Shown in pieces: positions 18,563 through 27,318 of a DNA stretch of 64,000 nt. The first letter of the stretch is position 1. Each line of letters starts with the position of its first letter. Both the position numbers and the translations under genes were made by a program. Source of the DNA: Collimonas pratensis (GTDB lineage: Bacteria > Pseudomonadota > Gammaproteobacteria > Burkholderiales > Burkholderiaceae_D). The stretch covers positions 4,278,001 through 4,342,000 of the forward strand of contig NZ_CP013234.1 of the NCBI RefSeq assembly GCF_001584185.1, in the 5' to 3' direction. The notes beneath the pieces were generated by a model. That model ran no database searches. It was given only the letters and a program-made list of their open reading frames with translations, and had not been told where the DNA came from.

Positions 18563-18738
18563 TTTCAATGCCTTCTTTATACTTATATTAGAAGCAAGAT
18601 TGTAGTGAGGAACTAGTTGCCGATTGTTTCAGAATTGTAACAAACTGTCTAATCTTGCAAAGATTGACAGTTGACAAGAATATTAGGGTCAATTAGTGGT
18701 GGAAAAACAACATTTTGTCACAGCAATATGGCGATTGC

Positions 18739-19431
18739 TTAGTTCAGCGCCATCTCGATCGCCGCATCGCAATGCAACTGCGTCGTATCAAAAATCGGCA
18801 GCGAGACGTCGCCAGCTTTAATCAGCAGCATGATTTCGGTACATCCAAGAATCACCCCCTCGGCGCCGTCAGCCTGGAACCCGGCGATGATGCGTTGATA
18901 TTCATTCCGATCGCTCTCGCGTATCCGGCCATGGCAAAGCTCATCGTAAATGATCGTGTGCACGCGCCGCCGGTCAGCTTCATCCGGAACCATGACATCG
19001 AGGCCGCATTTTTCTTTCAGGCGCCCTTTGTAGAAATCTTGCTCCATGGTGAATCCGGTTCCGAGCAAAGCCACGCGCTTGATCCGGGCGCGCTGGATGG
19101 CGGCCCCGGTGGCATCGGCAATATGCAGCAATGGAATCGTGACTGCGTCGTCAATCGCGGCAGCCATTTTGTGCATGGTGTTGGTACATAGCACAATGAA
19201 ATCGGCGCCGCCTGCTTCCAGTTGGCGCGAGGCTGTCGCCAGCAGATTTCCCGCCGCGTCCCAATGGCCTGCACGTTGCATCTCTTCCACTTCCTGGAAA
19301 TTCACCGTCACCATCAGGCTCTTGGCATTGTTGTGCGCGCCGAGCCGGGCTTTCATGCCTTGGTTGATCAGGCGGTAATATTCTGCCGACGACTCCCAGC
19401 TCATTCCGCCGATAAGGCCAATCGTTTTCAT
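18739..19431 (-). CDS. aspartate/glutamate racemase family protein
   Basis: A 230-residue cofactor-independent amino-acid racemase of the Asp/Glu racemase superfamily (YgeA/RacD-like). Both catalytic cysteines are visible, the first in DFIVLCTNTMHK and the second in GVILGCTEIMLL. The N-terminus MKTIGLIGGMSWESSAEYY is typical of the aspartate racemase subgroup. I preferred the ATG at 19431, which has AAGGG at better spacing; an ATG two codons upstream (19437) is possible. Length fits the family. The substrate cannot be fixed from sequence. The gene stands alone, upstream in orientation of the CDI locus and separated from cdiB by 176 bp. Confidence 0.88.
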   Translation of the reverse strand: MKTIGLIGGMSWESSAEYYRLINQGMKARLGAHNNAKSLMVTVNFQEVEEMQRAGHWDAAGNLLATASRQLEAGGADFIVLCTNTMHKMAAAIDDAVTIPLLHIADATGAAIQRARIKRVALLGTGFTMEQDFYKGRLKEKCGLDVMVPDEADRRRVHTIIYDELCHGRIRESDRNEYQRIIAGFQADGAEGVILGCTEIMLLIKAGDVSLPIFDTTQLHCDAAIEMALN

Positions 19432-19473
19432 CTGCATTTTCCCTTTAATTAAGAAATCCCAGTATGCATTCTT

Positions 19474-20322
19474 CTATCGCATGTCCAAGGGATGGGCACG
19501 CCGCGGCGGCGGGAAGGCCTGGTCAAGCTCGGCAAGATCTTGCGCTGTGAGCACGATATCCAGCGCGGCGCGGTTCTCGCGCACATGAGCCGGATTGACC
19601 GCCTTGGGAATGACGACGACCTGTTCCTGCTGCAGCAGCCAGGCCAGGGCGATCTGCGCCGGGCTGGCATCATGCCGCCTGGCGACCGCCTGCAGTTGCG
19701 GGTTGCCGAGCATTCTCTGCTGCTCGTCGGCGGAAGATTCCAGCGGCGAATACGCCATCACAGGCATGGCGCGTTCACGGCACCATGGCAGCAAATCCCA
19801 TTCGACGCCGCGCCGCTTCAGGTTGTAGAGTATCTGGTTGACCGCCATTTGCCCGCCGCCAGGCAGCTCGCTCATTTCCTGCATGCCGGCGCTGTCGAAA
19901 TTGCTGACGCCGAAGTCGCGTATCTTCCCTGCCTGCTTGAGCGATTCGAAGGCTGCCAGCGTTTCCGCCAGCGGCACCGAACCGGGCCAGTGCAGCAGGT
20001 AGAGATCGATATGGTCGCTGCCGAGCCGCCGCAGGCTGCGTTCGCAAGCGGCTTGCATGCCGCGCCTGTCGGCATTGTGCGGATAGACCTTACTGACCAG
20101 GAACACCTGGTCGCGCCGTCCTGCGATGGCCGCGCCCACGACCTGCTCGGCGCCGCCGTCGGCATACATCTCGGCTGTGTCTATCAGGGTCATGCCAAGA
20201 TCGAGGCCCAGCTGCAGCGCCTCGATTTCACGCTTTCTCTGCGCCTGGTCTTCTCCCATGTACCAGGTTCCCTGTCCCAGTACGGGGATGGCGGCGCCTG
20301 ACGGCAAAAGTAAAGTTTTCAT
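19474..20322 (-). CDS. aldo/keto reductase
   Basis: A 282-residue NADPH-dependent aldo/keto reductase with a TIM barrel. The catalytic tetrad is recognisable: Asp and Tyr in MTLIDTAEMYADGGAEQVVG, Lys in VFLVSKVYPHNA and His in IDLYLLHWPG. The substrate-side signature DFGVSNFDSAGMQEM and the cofactor-binding IPKAVNPAHVREN are present. The start at 20322 has GAGGGG about seven bases upstream. It resembles the bacterial 2,5-diketogluconate reductase-like (YvgN/DkgA) group, but substrate is unknown. It lies 42 bp upstream of the racemase gene on the same strand, so cotranscription is possible. Confidence 0.9.
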   Translation of the reverse strand: MKTLLLPSGAAIPVLGQGTWYMGEDQAQRKREIEALQLGLDLGMTLIDTAEMYADGGAEQVVGAAIAGRRDQVFLVSKVYPHNADRRGMQAACERSLRRLGSDHIDLYLLHWPGSVPLAETLAAFESLKQAGKIRDFGVSNFDSAGMQEMSELPGGGQMAVNQILYNLKRRGVEWDLLPWCRERAMPVMAYSPLESSADEQQRMLGNPQLQAVARRHDASPAQIALAWLLQQEQVVVIPKAVNPAHVRENRAALDIVLTAQDLAELDQAFPPPRRAHPLDMR

Positions 20323-20383
20323 TGGCTGGCCCCTCTATCTTCTATCTGCTATCCGTTGCAACGATCTGTTCTTCGCATACCTG

Positions 20384-20779
20384 CTAAAAATCGGTTTTGC
20401 CGAAGCGGGCGACGCCCTTGTTCATGCCGGGCGGATCGAGCGGCGCCAGATCGAGTTCGATCGGTTTGCCTATCCATTGCGCCAGGCTGGTGTGGTCGGC
20501 GAGGTCGTCGTCGGTCAGCGGATGCACCAGCGCCGTCAGCCCTGAAGCTTCAAGCAGCGGGACAATGGCCGCGAGATGTTCTTTTGTAAAATGGATTTCA
20601 AACTGAGGAATCGGATGCGGGCCGACCTTCTGGTCGCGCAGTTGGCCGACAAACAGGATAGGCGCTACGCCTCCGGGCTGTGTCAGTTCGCTCAGGCGCA
20701 GGTGGATGGCTTCGGCGGCAGCGCGCTGATCGAGCCGGTAATAGATATGGGCGTGGTAAGGAGCGTTTTTGTCATCCAT
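20384..20779 (-). CDS. DOPA 4,5-dioxygenase family protein
   Basis: A 131-residue protein of the DOPA 4,5-dioxygenase family, best known from fungal betalain-type pigment formation and also widespread as small bacterial proteins. The family pattern of histidines is visible: PYHAHIYYRLDQ near the start, GPHPIPQFEIHF in the middle and TALVHPLTDDDLADHT later. These are likely ligands of a single non-haem iron. Length agrees with the bacterial members. The bacterial substrate is generally unknown. It precedes the aldo/keto reductase by 61 bp in the same direction. Confidence 0.85.
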   Translation of the reverse strand: MDDKNAPYHAHIYYRLDQRAAAEAIHLRLSELTQPGGVAPILFVGQLRDQKVGPHPIPQFEIHFTKEHLAAIVPLLEASGLTALVHPLTDDDLADHTSLAQWIGKPIELDLAPLDPPGMNKGVARFGKTDF

Positions 20780-20909
20780 GTTGTTTTCAGTGTGCAGGTT
20801 TATGATGGAGCTGCCAGGGTCGGCCTGAGACGCAAATCATTTTACAGCGCATTTTGCTTCGCCTATCCTGTGCTTTCCTTTCCCATCAGCTATCCAGCGA
20901 GGACATACC

Positions 20910-21338
20910 ATGACTGACACATCGATTCCGCCGTTCCACCTCGCCTTCCCGGTCAACGATCTTGCCGCGGCGCGTGCATTCTATGGCGGCCTGCTCGGTT
21001 GTCCGGAAGGCCGCAGCTCCGATGCCTGGATCGATTTCGACTTGTACGGGCATCAGATTGTCGCCCACCTCGCTCCCGCTGAAACCGCCATCGCCGCCAC
21101 CGGCGCGGTCGACGGCAAGAACGTGCCGGTACGCCATTTCGGCGTGGTGCTGAGCATGGCGCAGTGGCAGGCGCTGGCCGAGCGGCTGAAGGCAGCGCAA
21201 GTCAAGTTCGTGATTGAGCCCTACATCCGCTTCAAGGGCGAGCCCGGTGAACAAGCCACCATGTTCTTTTGCGACCCTTCCGGCAATGCGCTGGAATTCA
21301 AGGCGTTCAAGGATCTGAAGCAGTTGTTCGCCAAATAA
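20910..21338 (+). CDS. VOC (glyoxalase/dioxygenase superfamily) protein
   Basis: A 142-residue single-chain vicinal-oxygen-chelate protein. Two beta-alpha-beta-beta-beta modules are visible, the first starting [20 protein letters not shown] and the second around [19 protein letters not shown]. Likely metal ligands are His in the first strand, His in VRHFGVV and Glu in [11 protein letters not shown]. The closing motif [13 protein letters not shown] is typical of the family. It reads divergently from the DOPA dioxygenase gene across a 130-bp gap that must contain both promoters. Substrate unknown. Confidence 0.87.
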   Translation: MTDTSIPPFHLAFPVNDLAAARAFYGGLLGCPEGRSSDAWIDFDLYGHQIVAHLAPAETAIAATGAVDGKNVPVRHFGVVLSMAQWQALAERLKAAQVKFVIEPYIRFKGEPGEQATMFFCDPSGNALEFKAFKDLKQLFAK

Positions 21339-21414
21339 TCCCTTCCCCGAGGTCAGTGCCGCATTTAAATCTCCGGCCGATACAATATTTCCGCCTGTGA
21401 TACGTCTTCACAGT

Positions 21415-21990
21415 ATGGCAACGACGCTGACCCCTGACCTGATGGCCGCATCCGACAAGCAAATCACTGACACCGTCTTGCGCGAAACGGCAAGGCTACG
21501 CAGCTTCATCCGCCAGCGCATGGCCGACGCCAACGAGGCGGAAGATGTGCTGCAGGACGTGTTCCAGGAACTGGTGGAAGCCAGCCGCCTGCCGGAGCCG
21601 ATAGAACAGGTCGGCGCCTGGCTGTTCCGGGTGGCCCGCAATCGTATCGTCGACCGCTTTCGCAAGAAAAAAGAACAGCAGTTGCCGGACACTGAAGAGC
21701 TCAGTGACGCTGACGACAGCGGCATCGACGATCTGCTGCCGCAGGCCGACGCCGGCCCGGAAGCCGCCTATGCGCGCAGCATCCTGCTGGACGCGCTGCA
21801 GGATGCGCTGGACGAACTGCCGTCCAAGCAGCGCGAGGTGTTCATCGCCCACGAACTGGAACGGCGCAGCTTCAAGCAGCTGGCGGCGGAAAGCGGCGAG
21901 AGCGTCAACACGCTGCTGGCGCGCAAGCGCTATGCCGTTCTGCATCTACGCCAGCGCCTACAAGAAATTTATGACGAATTCGATTTGTGA
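21415..21990 (+). CDS. ECF-type RNA polymerase sigma factor
   Basis: A 191-residue sigma factor of the ECF type. Region 2 is seen in ANEAEDVLQDVFQELVEA and GAWLFRVARNRIVDRFRKKK, and region 4 in LDELPSKQREVFIAHELE with the helix-turn-helix SFKQLAAESGESVNTLLARK. The linker holds an acidic stretch (DTEELSDADDSGIDDLLPQ). I chose the ATG at 21415 (MATTLTPDLM); an in-frame GTG lies at 21397, and neither has a clear ribosome site. No anti-sigma gene is adjacent. The next gene, 35 bp downstream, encodes a small membrane protein and could conceivably serve as a regulator, but nothing in its sequence shows this. Confidence 0.9.
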   Translation: MATTLTPDLMAASDKQITDTVLRETARLRSFIRQRMADANEAEDVLQDVFQELVEASRLPEPIEQVGAWLFRVARNRIVDRFRKKKEQQLPDTEELSDADDSGIDDLLPQADAGPEAAYARSILLDALQDALDELPSKQREVFIAHELERRSFKQLAAESGESVNTLLARKRYAVLHLRQRLQEIYDEFDL

Positions 21991-22025
21991 AAGATGTGTA
22001 ACGAGGAAATGAAGGAGAAATGGAA

Positions 22026-22328
22026 ATGAACAGAAAATGGAAGTTCCTGAAAATCGTGCCGCTGGTATTGCTCGGCATCGCCGTGCTGGGCTGGATCGTG
22101 ATGTCGCTGTGGAACTGGCTGCTGCCGTCGCTGTTCGCCGGCGTGCAGCAGATCGACTTCCTGCGCGCCATCGGCCTGCTGGTCTTGTGCCGCATCCTGT
22201 TCGGCGGTTTCCGCCGCCGTGGTGGCTGGCATGGCGGCCATCATCGCCAGCGCTGGGAGCAGATGACGGAAGAAGAACGGGCAAAATTCAAGGATGGCAT
22301 GCGCATGTTCCGCGGCCGCGGCGAATGA
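22026..22328 (+). CDS. small inner-membrane protein
   Basis: A 100-residue protein I do not assign to a characterised family. It has a hydrophobic segment at about residues 8-30 (VPLVLLGIAVLGWIVMSLWN), a second weaker one around LRAIGLLVLCRILFGGF, then a Gly/His/Arg-rich stretch (RRRGGWHGGHHRQRWEQM) and an acidic-basic tail. The ATG at 22026 is chosen because AGGAG lies eight bases upstream; the ATG at 22020 is too close to it. Its stop overlaps the ferredoxin start region by one-base spacing, so sigma factor, membrane protein and ferredoxin probably form one transcript. Confidence 0.75.
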   Translation: MNRKWKFLKIVPLVLLGIAVLGWIVMSLWNWLLPSLFAGVQQIDFLRAIGLLVLCRILFGGFRRRGGWHGGHHRQRWEQMTEEERAKFKDGMRMFRGRGE

Positions 22329-22329
22329 C

Positions 22330-22626
22330 ATGAGCAAGCCTGCCGAAGCAAACTGCAAGCAGCTGCCTGGGGTCATCGTGCCGGTGGTGAATTTCAAGCG
22401 CTGCGAGGGCAAGGCCGACTGCGTGGCGGTCTGCCCGGAAAACGTGTTTGAGATCCGCCGCATCGACGATGCCGATTACCAGCCGCTGGGGCCGCTGAAC
22501 AAGTTCAAGCTGCGCGTGCATGGCATGCAGGTGGCTTACACGCCCAATGCCGACGCCTGCCGCGCTTGCGGCTTGTGCGTGACAGCTTGCCCGGAAAAAG
22601 CGATCGGCTTGACCAGGGCGGCCTGA
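22330..22626 (+). CDS. ferredoxin, two 4Fe-4S motifs (one atypical)
   Basis: A 98-residue electron-transfer protein. The C-terminal cluster motif is classical, CRACGLCVTACPEKAIG (Cx2Cx2Cx3CP). The N-terminal one reads RCEGKADCVAVCPENVFE, that is Cx5Cx3CP instead of Cx2Cx2Cx3CP, a variant seen in some bacterial ferredoxin-family proteins that still supplies ligands for a cluster. The start is the ATG at 22330, one base after the preceding stop; upstream frame extension is unlikely. The partner is unknown. Confidence 0.87.
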   Translation: MSKPAEANCKQLPGVIVPVVNFKRCEGKADCVAVCPENVFEIRRIDDADYQPLGPLNKFKLRVHGMQVAYTPNADACRACGLCVTACPEKAIGLTRAA

Positions 22627-22714
22627 TCAATGCCGCTAAGCAATATTTCGGCAGGCGCGCTAGAATCAGGGCTACATTCCGTTACAGACCATCCAAACCA
22701 ATGGAGCCCGATTC

Positions 22715-24487
22715 ATGCTGCGTTCTGCCGTACTGTCTGCCCTGCTAACCCTCACCGTCACGCCCCTCGTCAACGCTGCCAGCGATCCCTTGAGCACGGT
22801 CGCCGAGCGTTCCGGTTTCCAGAAAACCGGACGCTACGAAGAAGTCATTGCGCTGTGCGCCGCCTTTCAGAAAACTTATCCTAAGCAGGTGCGCTGCACC
22901 GAGTTCGGCCGCACGCCCGAAGGACGGCCGATGCTGGCGCTGATCGTCTCGCGCAGCGGCGCGCTGAGCGCGGAAGCCGCGCACCAGCGCAACTTGCCGG
23001 TGCTGCTGATACAAGGCGGCATCCATGCCGGCGAGATCGACGGCAAAGATGCCGGCTTCCTCGCCTTGCGCGAAGCCTTGCAAGACACCTCCGCCAACAG
23101 CGTGCTGAACAAGCAAGTACTGATTTTCGTCCCAGTGTTCAATATCGATGGCCATGAGCGTTTTGGCCGCTGGAACCGCCCTAACCAGCGCGGTCCGGAA
23201 GAAATGGGCTGGCGCACCACCGGCCAGAACTTCAACCTCAACCGCGACTACGCAAAAGCCGACGCACCGGAAATGCAAGCCATGCTGCAGCTGGTCAACC
23301 GCTGGGATCCGCTGGCCTATATCGACCTGCATGTCACCGATGGCGCCAAGTTCGAGCATGACGTGTCGATCCAGGTCGAACCGGTGCACGCCAGCGACCT
23401 GGCCCAGCGCAAGGATGGCGAGGCGCTGCGCGACGCCGTCATCGGCGACCTGAGCAAACAGGGTTCGCTGCCGCTGCCGTTCTACATGTCGTTCAAGGTG
23501 GATGACGATCCTAGTTCCGGTTTTGTCGACGACGTTTCGCCGCCGCGCTTTTCCACCGGCTATTTCCATCTGCGCAACCGCTTCGGCATGCTGGTCGAGA
23601 CCCATTCCTGGAAAGATTACCCGACCCGGGTACGCATCACACACAACACCATCGTCTCGATCATGGCGCAGATCGCCGCGCATGGCGAGGCCTGGCTGAA
23701 GACGGCGCAGCAGGCCGACCTGCGCGCCGCCAAGCTGGCCGGCCAGCCGGTGGCGTTGAGCTATGAAGCAAGCGAAAAAACCCGTCCGGTGGCGTTCCGC
23801 GGTTATGAATATACGCGCACGCAGTCGGATATTTCGGGTGCGCTGATGACACGCTACGATGAGAGTAAGCCGCAGATCTGGAATGTGACAGTACGCGACG
23901 ACCTGCAGCCGAAGCTGAGCGTCAACGCACCGCTGGCCGGTTACCTGGTGCCGGCGGCGCATGCCGCCTGGGTCGGCGAAAAACTGCGGCAGCACGGGAT
24001 TGCTTTCCGCGTGTTGCCGGCGGCGCTAGACAAGGTCGCACTGGAAACCTTCCGCGCCACCAAAACCACGTTTGATGCGCAATCGATGGAAAGCCATCAG
24101 ATGCTCAAGCTGCAGGGCGCGTGGCACGGCGAAACACGCGACCTCGGCGCCGGCGCGCTGTTCGTACCGATCGCGCAAGCCAAGGCGCGGCTGGTGATGG
24201 CGTTGCTGGAACCGCAGGCGCCGGATTCGCTGGCAGCCTGGGGCCGTTTCAACAACGCCTTCGAGAAGAAGGAATATATGGAAGCGTATGTTGCCGAAGA
24301 TGTCGCGCGCGCGCAACTGGCGGCGGATCCGGCGCTGGCAGCCGAGTTCCAGAAAAAACTGGTCGACGATCCTGCATTTGCCAAGGATCCGGCAGCACGG
24401 CTGGAGTTTTTTGCACGTAGGCATTCATCCTGGGACGAACGCTTCAATCTTTACCCGGTGATGCGCACCGATGTGGTGCCGGGGTAA
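22715..24487 (+). CDS. M14-family zinc carboxypeptidase, secreted
   Basis: A 590-residue exported metallopeptidase. It has a signal peptide (LSALLTLTVTPLVNAAS), then an M14 domain. The zinc ligands His and Glu lie in IQGGIHAGEIDGKDAGF and the third ligand His in AYIDLHVTDGAKFEHD. An arginine/asparagine substrate site is seen in NFNLNRDYAKADAPEM, and a catalytic Glu is likely in FGMLVETHSWKDYPTR. A C-terminal domain of about 230 residues follows, as in other large bacterial M14 proteins. The ribosome site is GGAG eight bases before the ATG. It probably acts in the periplasm or outside the cell on peptides; the exact substrate is unknown. Confidence 0.88.
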   Translation: MLRSAVLSALLTLTVTPLVNAASDPLSTVAERSGFQKTGRYEEVIALCAAFQKTYPKQVRCTEFGRTPEGRPMLALIVSRSGALSAEAAHQRNLPVLLIQGGIHAGEIDGKDAGFLALREALQDTSANSVLNKQVLIFVPVFNIDGHERFGRWNRPNQRGPEEMGWRTTGQNFNLNRDYAKADAPEMQAMLQLVNRWDPLAYIDLHVTDGAKFEHDVSIQVEPVHASDLAQRKDGEALRDAVIGDLSKQGSLPLPFYMSFKVDDDPSSGFVDDVSPPRFSTGYFHLRNRFGMLVETHSWKDYPTRVRITHNTIVSIMAQIAAHGEAWLKTAQQADLRAAKLAGQPVALSYEASEKTRPVAFRGYEYTRTQSDISGALMTRYDESKPQIWNVTVRDDLQPKLSVNAPLAGYLVPAAHAAWVGEKLRQHGIAFRVLPAALDKVALETFRATKTTFDAQSMESHQMLKLQGAWHGETRDLGAGALFVPIAQAKARLVMALLEPQAPDSLAAWGRFNNAFEKKEYMEAYVAEDVARAQLAADPALAAEFQKKLVDDPAFAKDPAARLEFFARRHSSWDERFNLYPVMRTDVVPG

Positions 24488-24496
24488 ACATGGCGA

Positions 24497-24659
24497 TAGT
24501 GTCGTGTCCTGCCTCATCTGTCGCCATTTCGCTGGTCCTTGACCCGTATCGCGTCGTTGCGACTCGTCGCCATAGCACCGCTATGTCTCCTCGGCACGCC
24601 TAGCGCTACGGGCCAAGGCCGGCGCGATATACCGACAGATGAGGCAGGACACGACACTA
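24497..24659. repeat. 163-bp imperfect palindrome (MITE/REP-like element)
   Basis: Perfect 27-bp arms bound this element: the left arm (24497-24523) begins tagtgtcgtgtcctgcctca and the right arm (24633-24659) is its exact reverse complement. The symmetry continues inward: ggtccttgacccgta on the left faces ccttggcccgta read on the other strand, and the centre is catagcaccgctatg. The whole stretch can fold as one long hairpin. It encodes no protein and sits right after the M14 peptidase stop. Confidence 0.85.
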
Positions 24660-24723
24660 GGTTTTGCGATTTTGTTATTGTCGCGTCTGCTAACCATGAC
24701 TGGCTAGCCGGCACGGCAAGCAA

Positions 24724-24819
24724 TTACTCTTGCGAACCGCCGGCTTTGCGGGACAGGTAGAAACGCAGGGCGAAAGCAGCGACAACAGCCAGCAGCGGCA
24801 AAGTTTGAAGAAAGTTCAT
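24724..24819 (-). CDS. putative 31-residue single-pass membrane protein
   Basis: A very short frame with a single hydrophobic helix, MNFLQTLPLLAVVAAFALRF, followed by a basic tail (YLSRKAGGSQE). Upstream of the ATG at 24819 is GGAGCCCTGCC, a good ribosome site with 7-base spacing. The frame continues open further upstream, but that part has no coding character. It is between the palindromic element and the terminator at about 24960. The protein is plausible but supported only by this site and the clean amphipathic layout. Confidence 0.45.
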   Translation of the reverse strand: MNFLQTLPLLAVVAAFALRFYLSRKAGGSQE

Positions 24820-24954
24820 GGCAGGGCTCCGAAAAGAATTGGTGGTGTTGATGCATTGCAGCATATAAAAACGCTGCACATATTGCCAATTCTTATTTCT
24901 GATGCCTACTATCAACTTTGTGAATAACACGGCCGCCGCATTGTCGTTTCCCCA

Positions 24955-24990
24955 TATAAAAAGCCCGCTATCTTTAACGATGCGGGCTTT
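24955..24990 (-). terminator. Rho-independent terminator of the GNAT/GMC transcript
   Basis: A 9-bp stem, aaagcccgc (24960-24968) with gcgggcttt (24982-24990), is followed on the minus strand by TTTTTATATG. It lies downstream of the minus-strand acetyltransferase relic. Confidence 0.75.
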
Positions 24991-25124
24991 CCCTGTCTCC
25001 TCACCTCTAGAGAGATGGACTCTTTTTTGCGTGAAAGTGATACTGAGCCAAAACACTTTAACAGTCATCTTGCGCCGCAACATAGCGTTGTTTTGCACCC
25101 ACACAGACAGATACAACTTGTTGC

Positions 25125-25682
25125 TCAGGTGGATTTCGCGTAGCGATAGCGGTATTCATCGCTGCTGGCGCCCTTGAAGTGATCGGCATTGGGCAGCATG
25201 GCCTCGCGCTAGAAGCCCATCTTCTCCACCAGCGCAATGGACGCCCGGTTGCGTGTATCGATCAGGGCGTACACCGAGCTGGCGGCAAAGGCGTTTAACA
25301 AATAGTCCCTTACCTTGCTGCACATTTCCATTGCATAGCCCTGCCGCTGAAAAGGCGTAAATACAAAATACGCCAGCATTGCGTGGCCGTCGGCTTCAAT
25401 GCTGGCCTGGACATAGCCGACATATTCCTCGCTGTCGGCCAGCCGCACCGCCCAGTTGAGCCAGATGTCGGAACCGTCCGTCGAGCGGCGGCTTTCAAGG
25501 CGCTGATAACGCTCGGCCAGGCTCGCTACCGATGCCGGCGGCTGGTGCGGCATATAGGTGTATAGGGCAGCATCGCTAAGATGGGCAAACAATAGCGCGG
25601 CATGCCTAGCCAGCAGCGGCTCCAGGTCAAGGCGCGGCGTCGATAAGATTGTTTCTGCAGGTTCCAGATCATTTCCTGTCAT
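25125..25682 (-). pseudogene. GNAT-family acetyltransferase interrupted by an in-frame amber codon
   Basis: A RimJ/RimL-type N-acetyltransferase that would transfer acetyl from acetyl-CoA. It starts MTGNDLEPAETILSTPRLDL (ATG at 25682). The acetyl-CoA-binding region includes FTPFQRQGYAMEMCSKV and DTRNRASIALVEKMGF. Directly after VEKMGF comes TAG (25209-25211), but the same frame continues as REAMLPNADHFKGASSDEYR and ends in TGA at 25125, exactly the C-terminus expected of the family. TAG for CAG (Gln) is a single C-to-T change. The truncated 157-residue product lacks the last strand. It follows the GMC oxidoreductase gene by 40 bp. Confidence 0.8.
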
Positions 25683-25722
25683 ATGGCTCTTTTGGAGAAA
25701 ACTGATTGCTGATGGTCTTGCA

Positions 25723-27318
25723 TCATCGCCCCTGCCGAATGAAATCCACGGCCTTTTCGGCAATCATGATAGTCGGGGCGTTGGTGTTGCCGCCAATCAG
25801 GGTCGGCATGATCGAGGCATCCACCACCCGCAAACCCTGGATGCCATGCACCTTCAAGGTCGGATCGACCACGGCGGCCGGGTCGGTGCCCATCTTGCAG
25901 CTGCCGACCGGATGATAGACCGTATCCGCATAGGTCTTCAGCACGGCGCGGATCTGCTCGTCGGACTCCACACCTGCGGTGCGGATGTCGCTTTTGCTGT
26001 AGGCGGCCAGCGCCGGCGCATCCAGCAGCTTGCGGGTCATCTTGAATGCCGCCACCATGTCCTCCAGGTCCTGCGGATCGCCGAAGAAATTCGGGTCGAT
26101 CAGCGGCGCGTCCTGCGGATTGGTGTTGCGCAGCCTGACCTCGCCTTTGCTGCGCGGGCGCAACAAGCAGACGTGGCAGGAAAAGCCGTGGCCCAAATGC
26201 AGCTTGCGGGCATGGTTTTCTACGCAGGCGATGACGAAATGCAACTGCAGGTCCGGCGCCGGCAATTCCGGCCGGGTCTTCAGGAAGCCGCCGCACTCGG
26301 CGAAATTGCTGGTCAGCATGCCGCGCCGTTCATGACGGAAGCGCTGCAGCTCCTTGAACATGCGCAGCGAACCGCTGGCGGAAATGCCGAAGGTATCCAG
26401 GCTGTCGGATTTGTGGCAAAAGACGAAGTCGGGATGGTCTTGCAGGTTCTTGCCGACACCGGGCAAGTGGTGTTGCACCTGGATGCCCAGTTTGCGCAAC
26501 TCGGTGCCATCGCCTATGCCGGACAGCATCAGGATCTGCGGTGACTGGAAAGTGCCGGCCGACAGGATCACTTCGCGCCGCGCACGCAGCGTCCGCAACT
26601 GGCCGCCATGCCGCACTTCCACGCCAACCACGCGCCCCTGCTCCAAGATCAGGCGCTCGGTGCAGGCGCCGGTCAGCACGCTGAGATTGCTGCGCTGGCC
26701 CAGGTGCGGCAGCAGATAGGCGCGCGCGGCGCTCCAGCGCTCGCCATTCTTTTGCGTCACCTGGTACACGCCCAGGCCTTCCTGATGCTCGGCATTGAAG
26801 TCCGTGCTGAGCGGATAGCCGGCCTGGCGCGCGGCTTCCAGGTAGTGCTGGTGGATGGGATTGTCGGTGCGCAGGTCGCTGACCCACAAAGGACCGCCCT
26901 GTCCGTGCCAGACGTTGTCAAACTGCTCGTTATGTTCGGATTTCTTGAAGTACGGCAGCACATCGTCGAAGGACCAGCCGTTGTTGCCTAGCTGCGCCCA
27001 GTGATCGTAGTCCGAGCGGTGGCCGCGGATGTAGACCATGGCGTTGATCGCCGAGGAACCGCCCAGCGTCCTGCCGCGCGGCTGGTAGCCACGGCGGCCG
27101 TCCAGCCCGGCTTGCGGCACGGTTTCGAAAGCCCAGTTATTGAGCTTGGTGGGCACCATGCTGAGCGCGCCGACCGGCATTTTCACCGCCCAGCTGTCGC
27201 CGCTGCCGCCGGCTTCCAGCAGACAGACCGATAGCGCAGGATCTTCCGTCAGACGCCCGGCCATCACACAGCCGCCAGAACCGCCGCCTACCACCACAAA
27301 GTCGAACTCTTGATCCAC
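25723..27318 (-). CDS. GMC-family FAD-dependent oxidoreductase (choline/alcohol dehydrogenase-like)
   Basis: A 531-residue flavoprotein of the glucose-methanol-choline family that oxidises an alcohol group. The ADP-binding motif is FDFVVVGGGSGGCVMAGRL and a second FAD contact is RTLGGSSAINAMVYIRG. The catalytic region shows DTVYHPVGSCKMGTDP (active-site His), and the C-terminus is GGNTNAPTIMIAEKAVDF (second His/Asn position is Asn). The start is a GTG at 27318 with GGGAG eight bases upstream. It resembles AlkJ/BetA-like dehydrogenases of Proteobacteria; the substrate is undetermined. No betaine genes are nearby, so betA is not assigned. Confidence 0.92.
   Translation of the reverse strand: MDQEFDFVVVGGGSGGCVMAGRLTEDPALSVCLLEAGGSGDSWAVKMPVGALSMVPTKLNNWAFETVPQAGLDGRRGYQPRGRTLGGSSAINAMVYIRGHRSDYDHWAQLGNNGWSFDDVLPYFKKSEHNEQFDNVWHGQGGPLWVSDLRTDNPIHQHYLEAARQAGYPLSTDFNAEHQEGLGVYQVTQKNGERWSAARAYLLPHLGQRSNLSVLTGACTERLILEQGRVVGVEVRHGGQLRTLRARREVILSAGTFQSPQILMLSGIGDGTELRKLGIQVQHHLPGVGKNLQDHPDFVFCHKSDSLDTFGISASGSLRMFKELQRFRHERRGMLTSNFAECGGFLKTRPELPAPDLQLHFVIACVENHARKLHLGHGFSCHVCLLRPRSKGEVRLRNTNPQDAPLIDPNFFGDPQDLEDMVAAFKMTRKLLDAPALAAYSKSDIRTAGVESDEQIRAVLKTYADTVYHPVGSCKMGTDPAAVVDPTLKVHGIQGLRVVDASIMPTLIGGNTNAPTIMIAEKAVDFIRQGR

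Noticed and set aside
18563..18738. Regulatory operator in front of cdiB (TTGACA-like and TTGTTACAAT sequences)
   Set aside because: The region is AT-rich and several promoter-like boxes overlap at poor spacing; no single arrangement is convincing.
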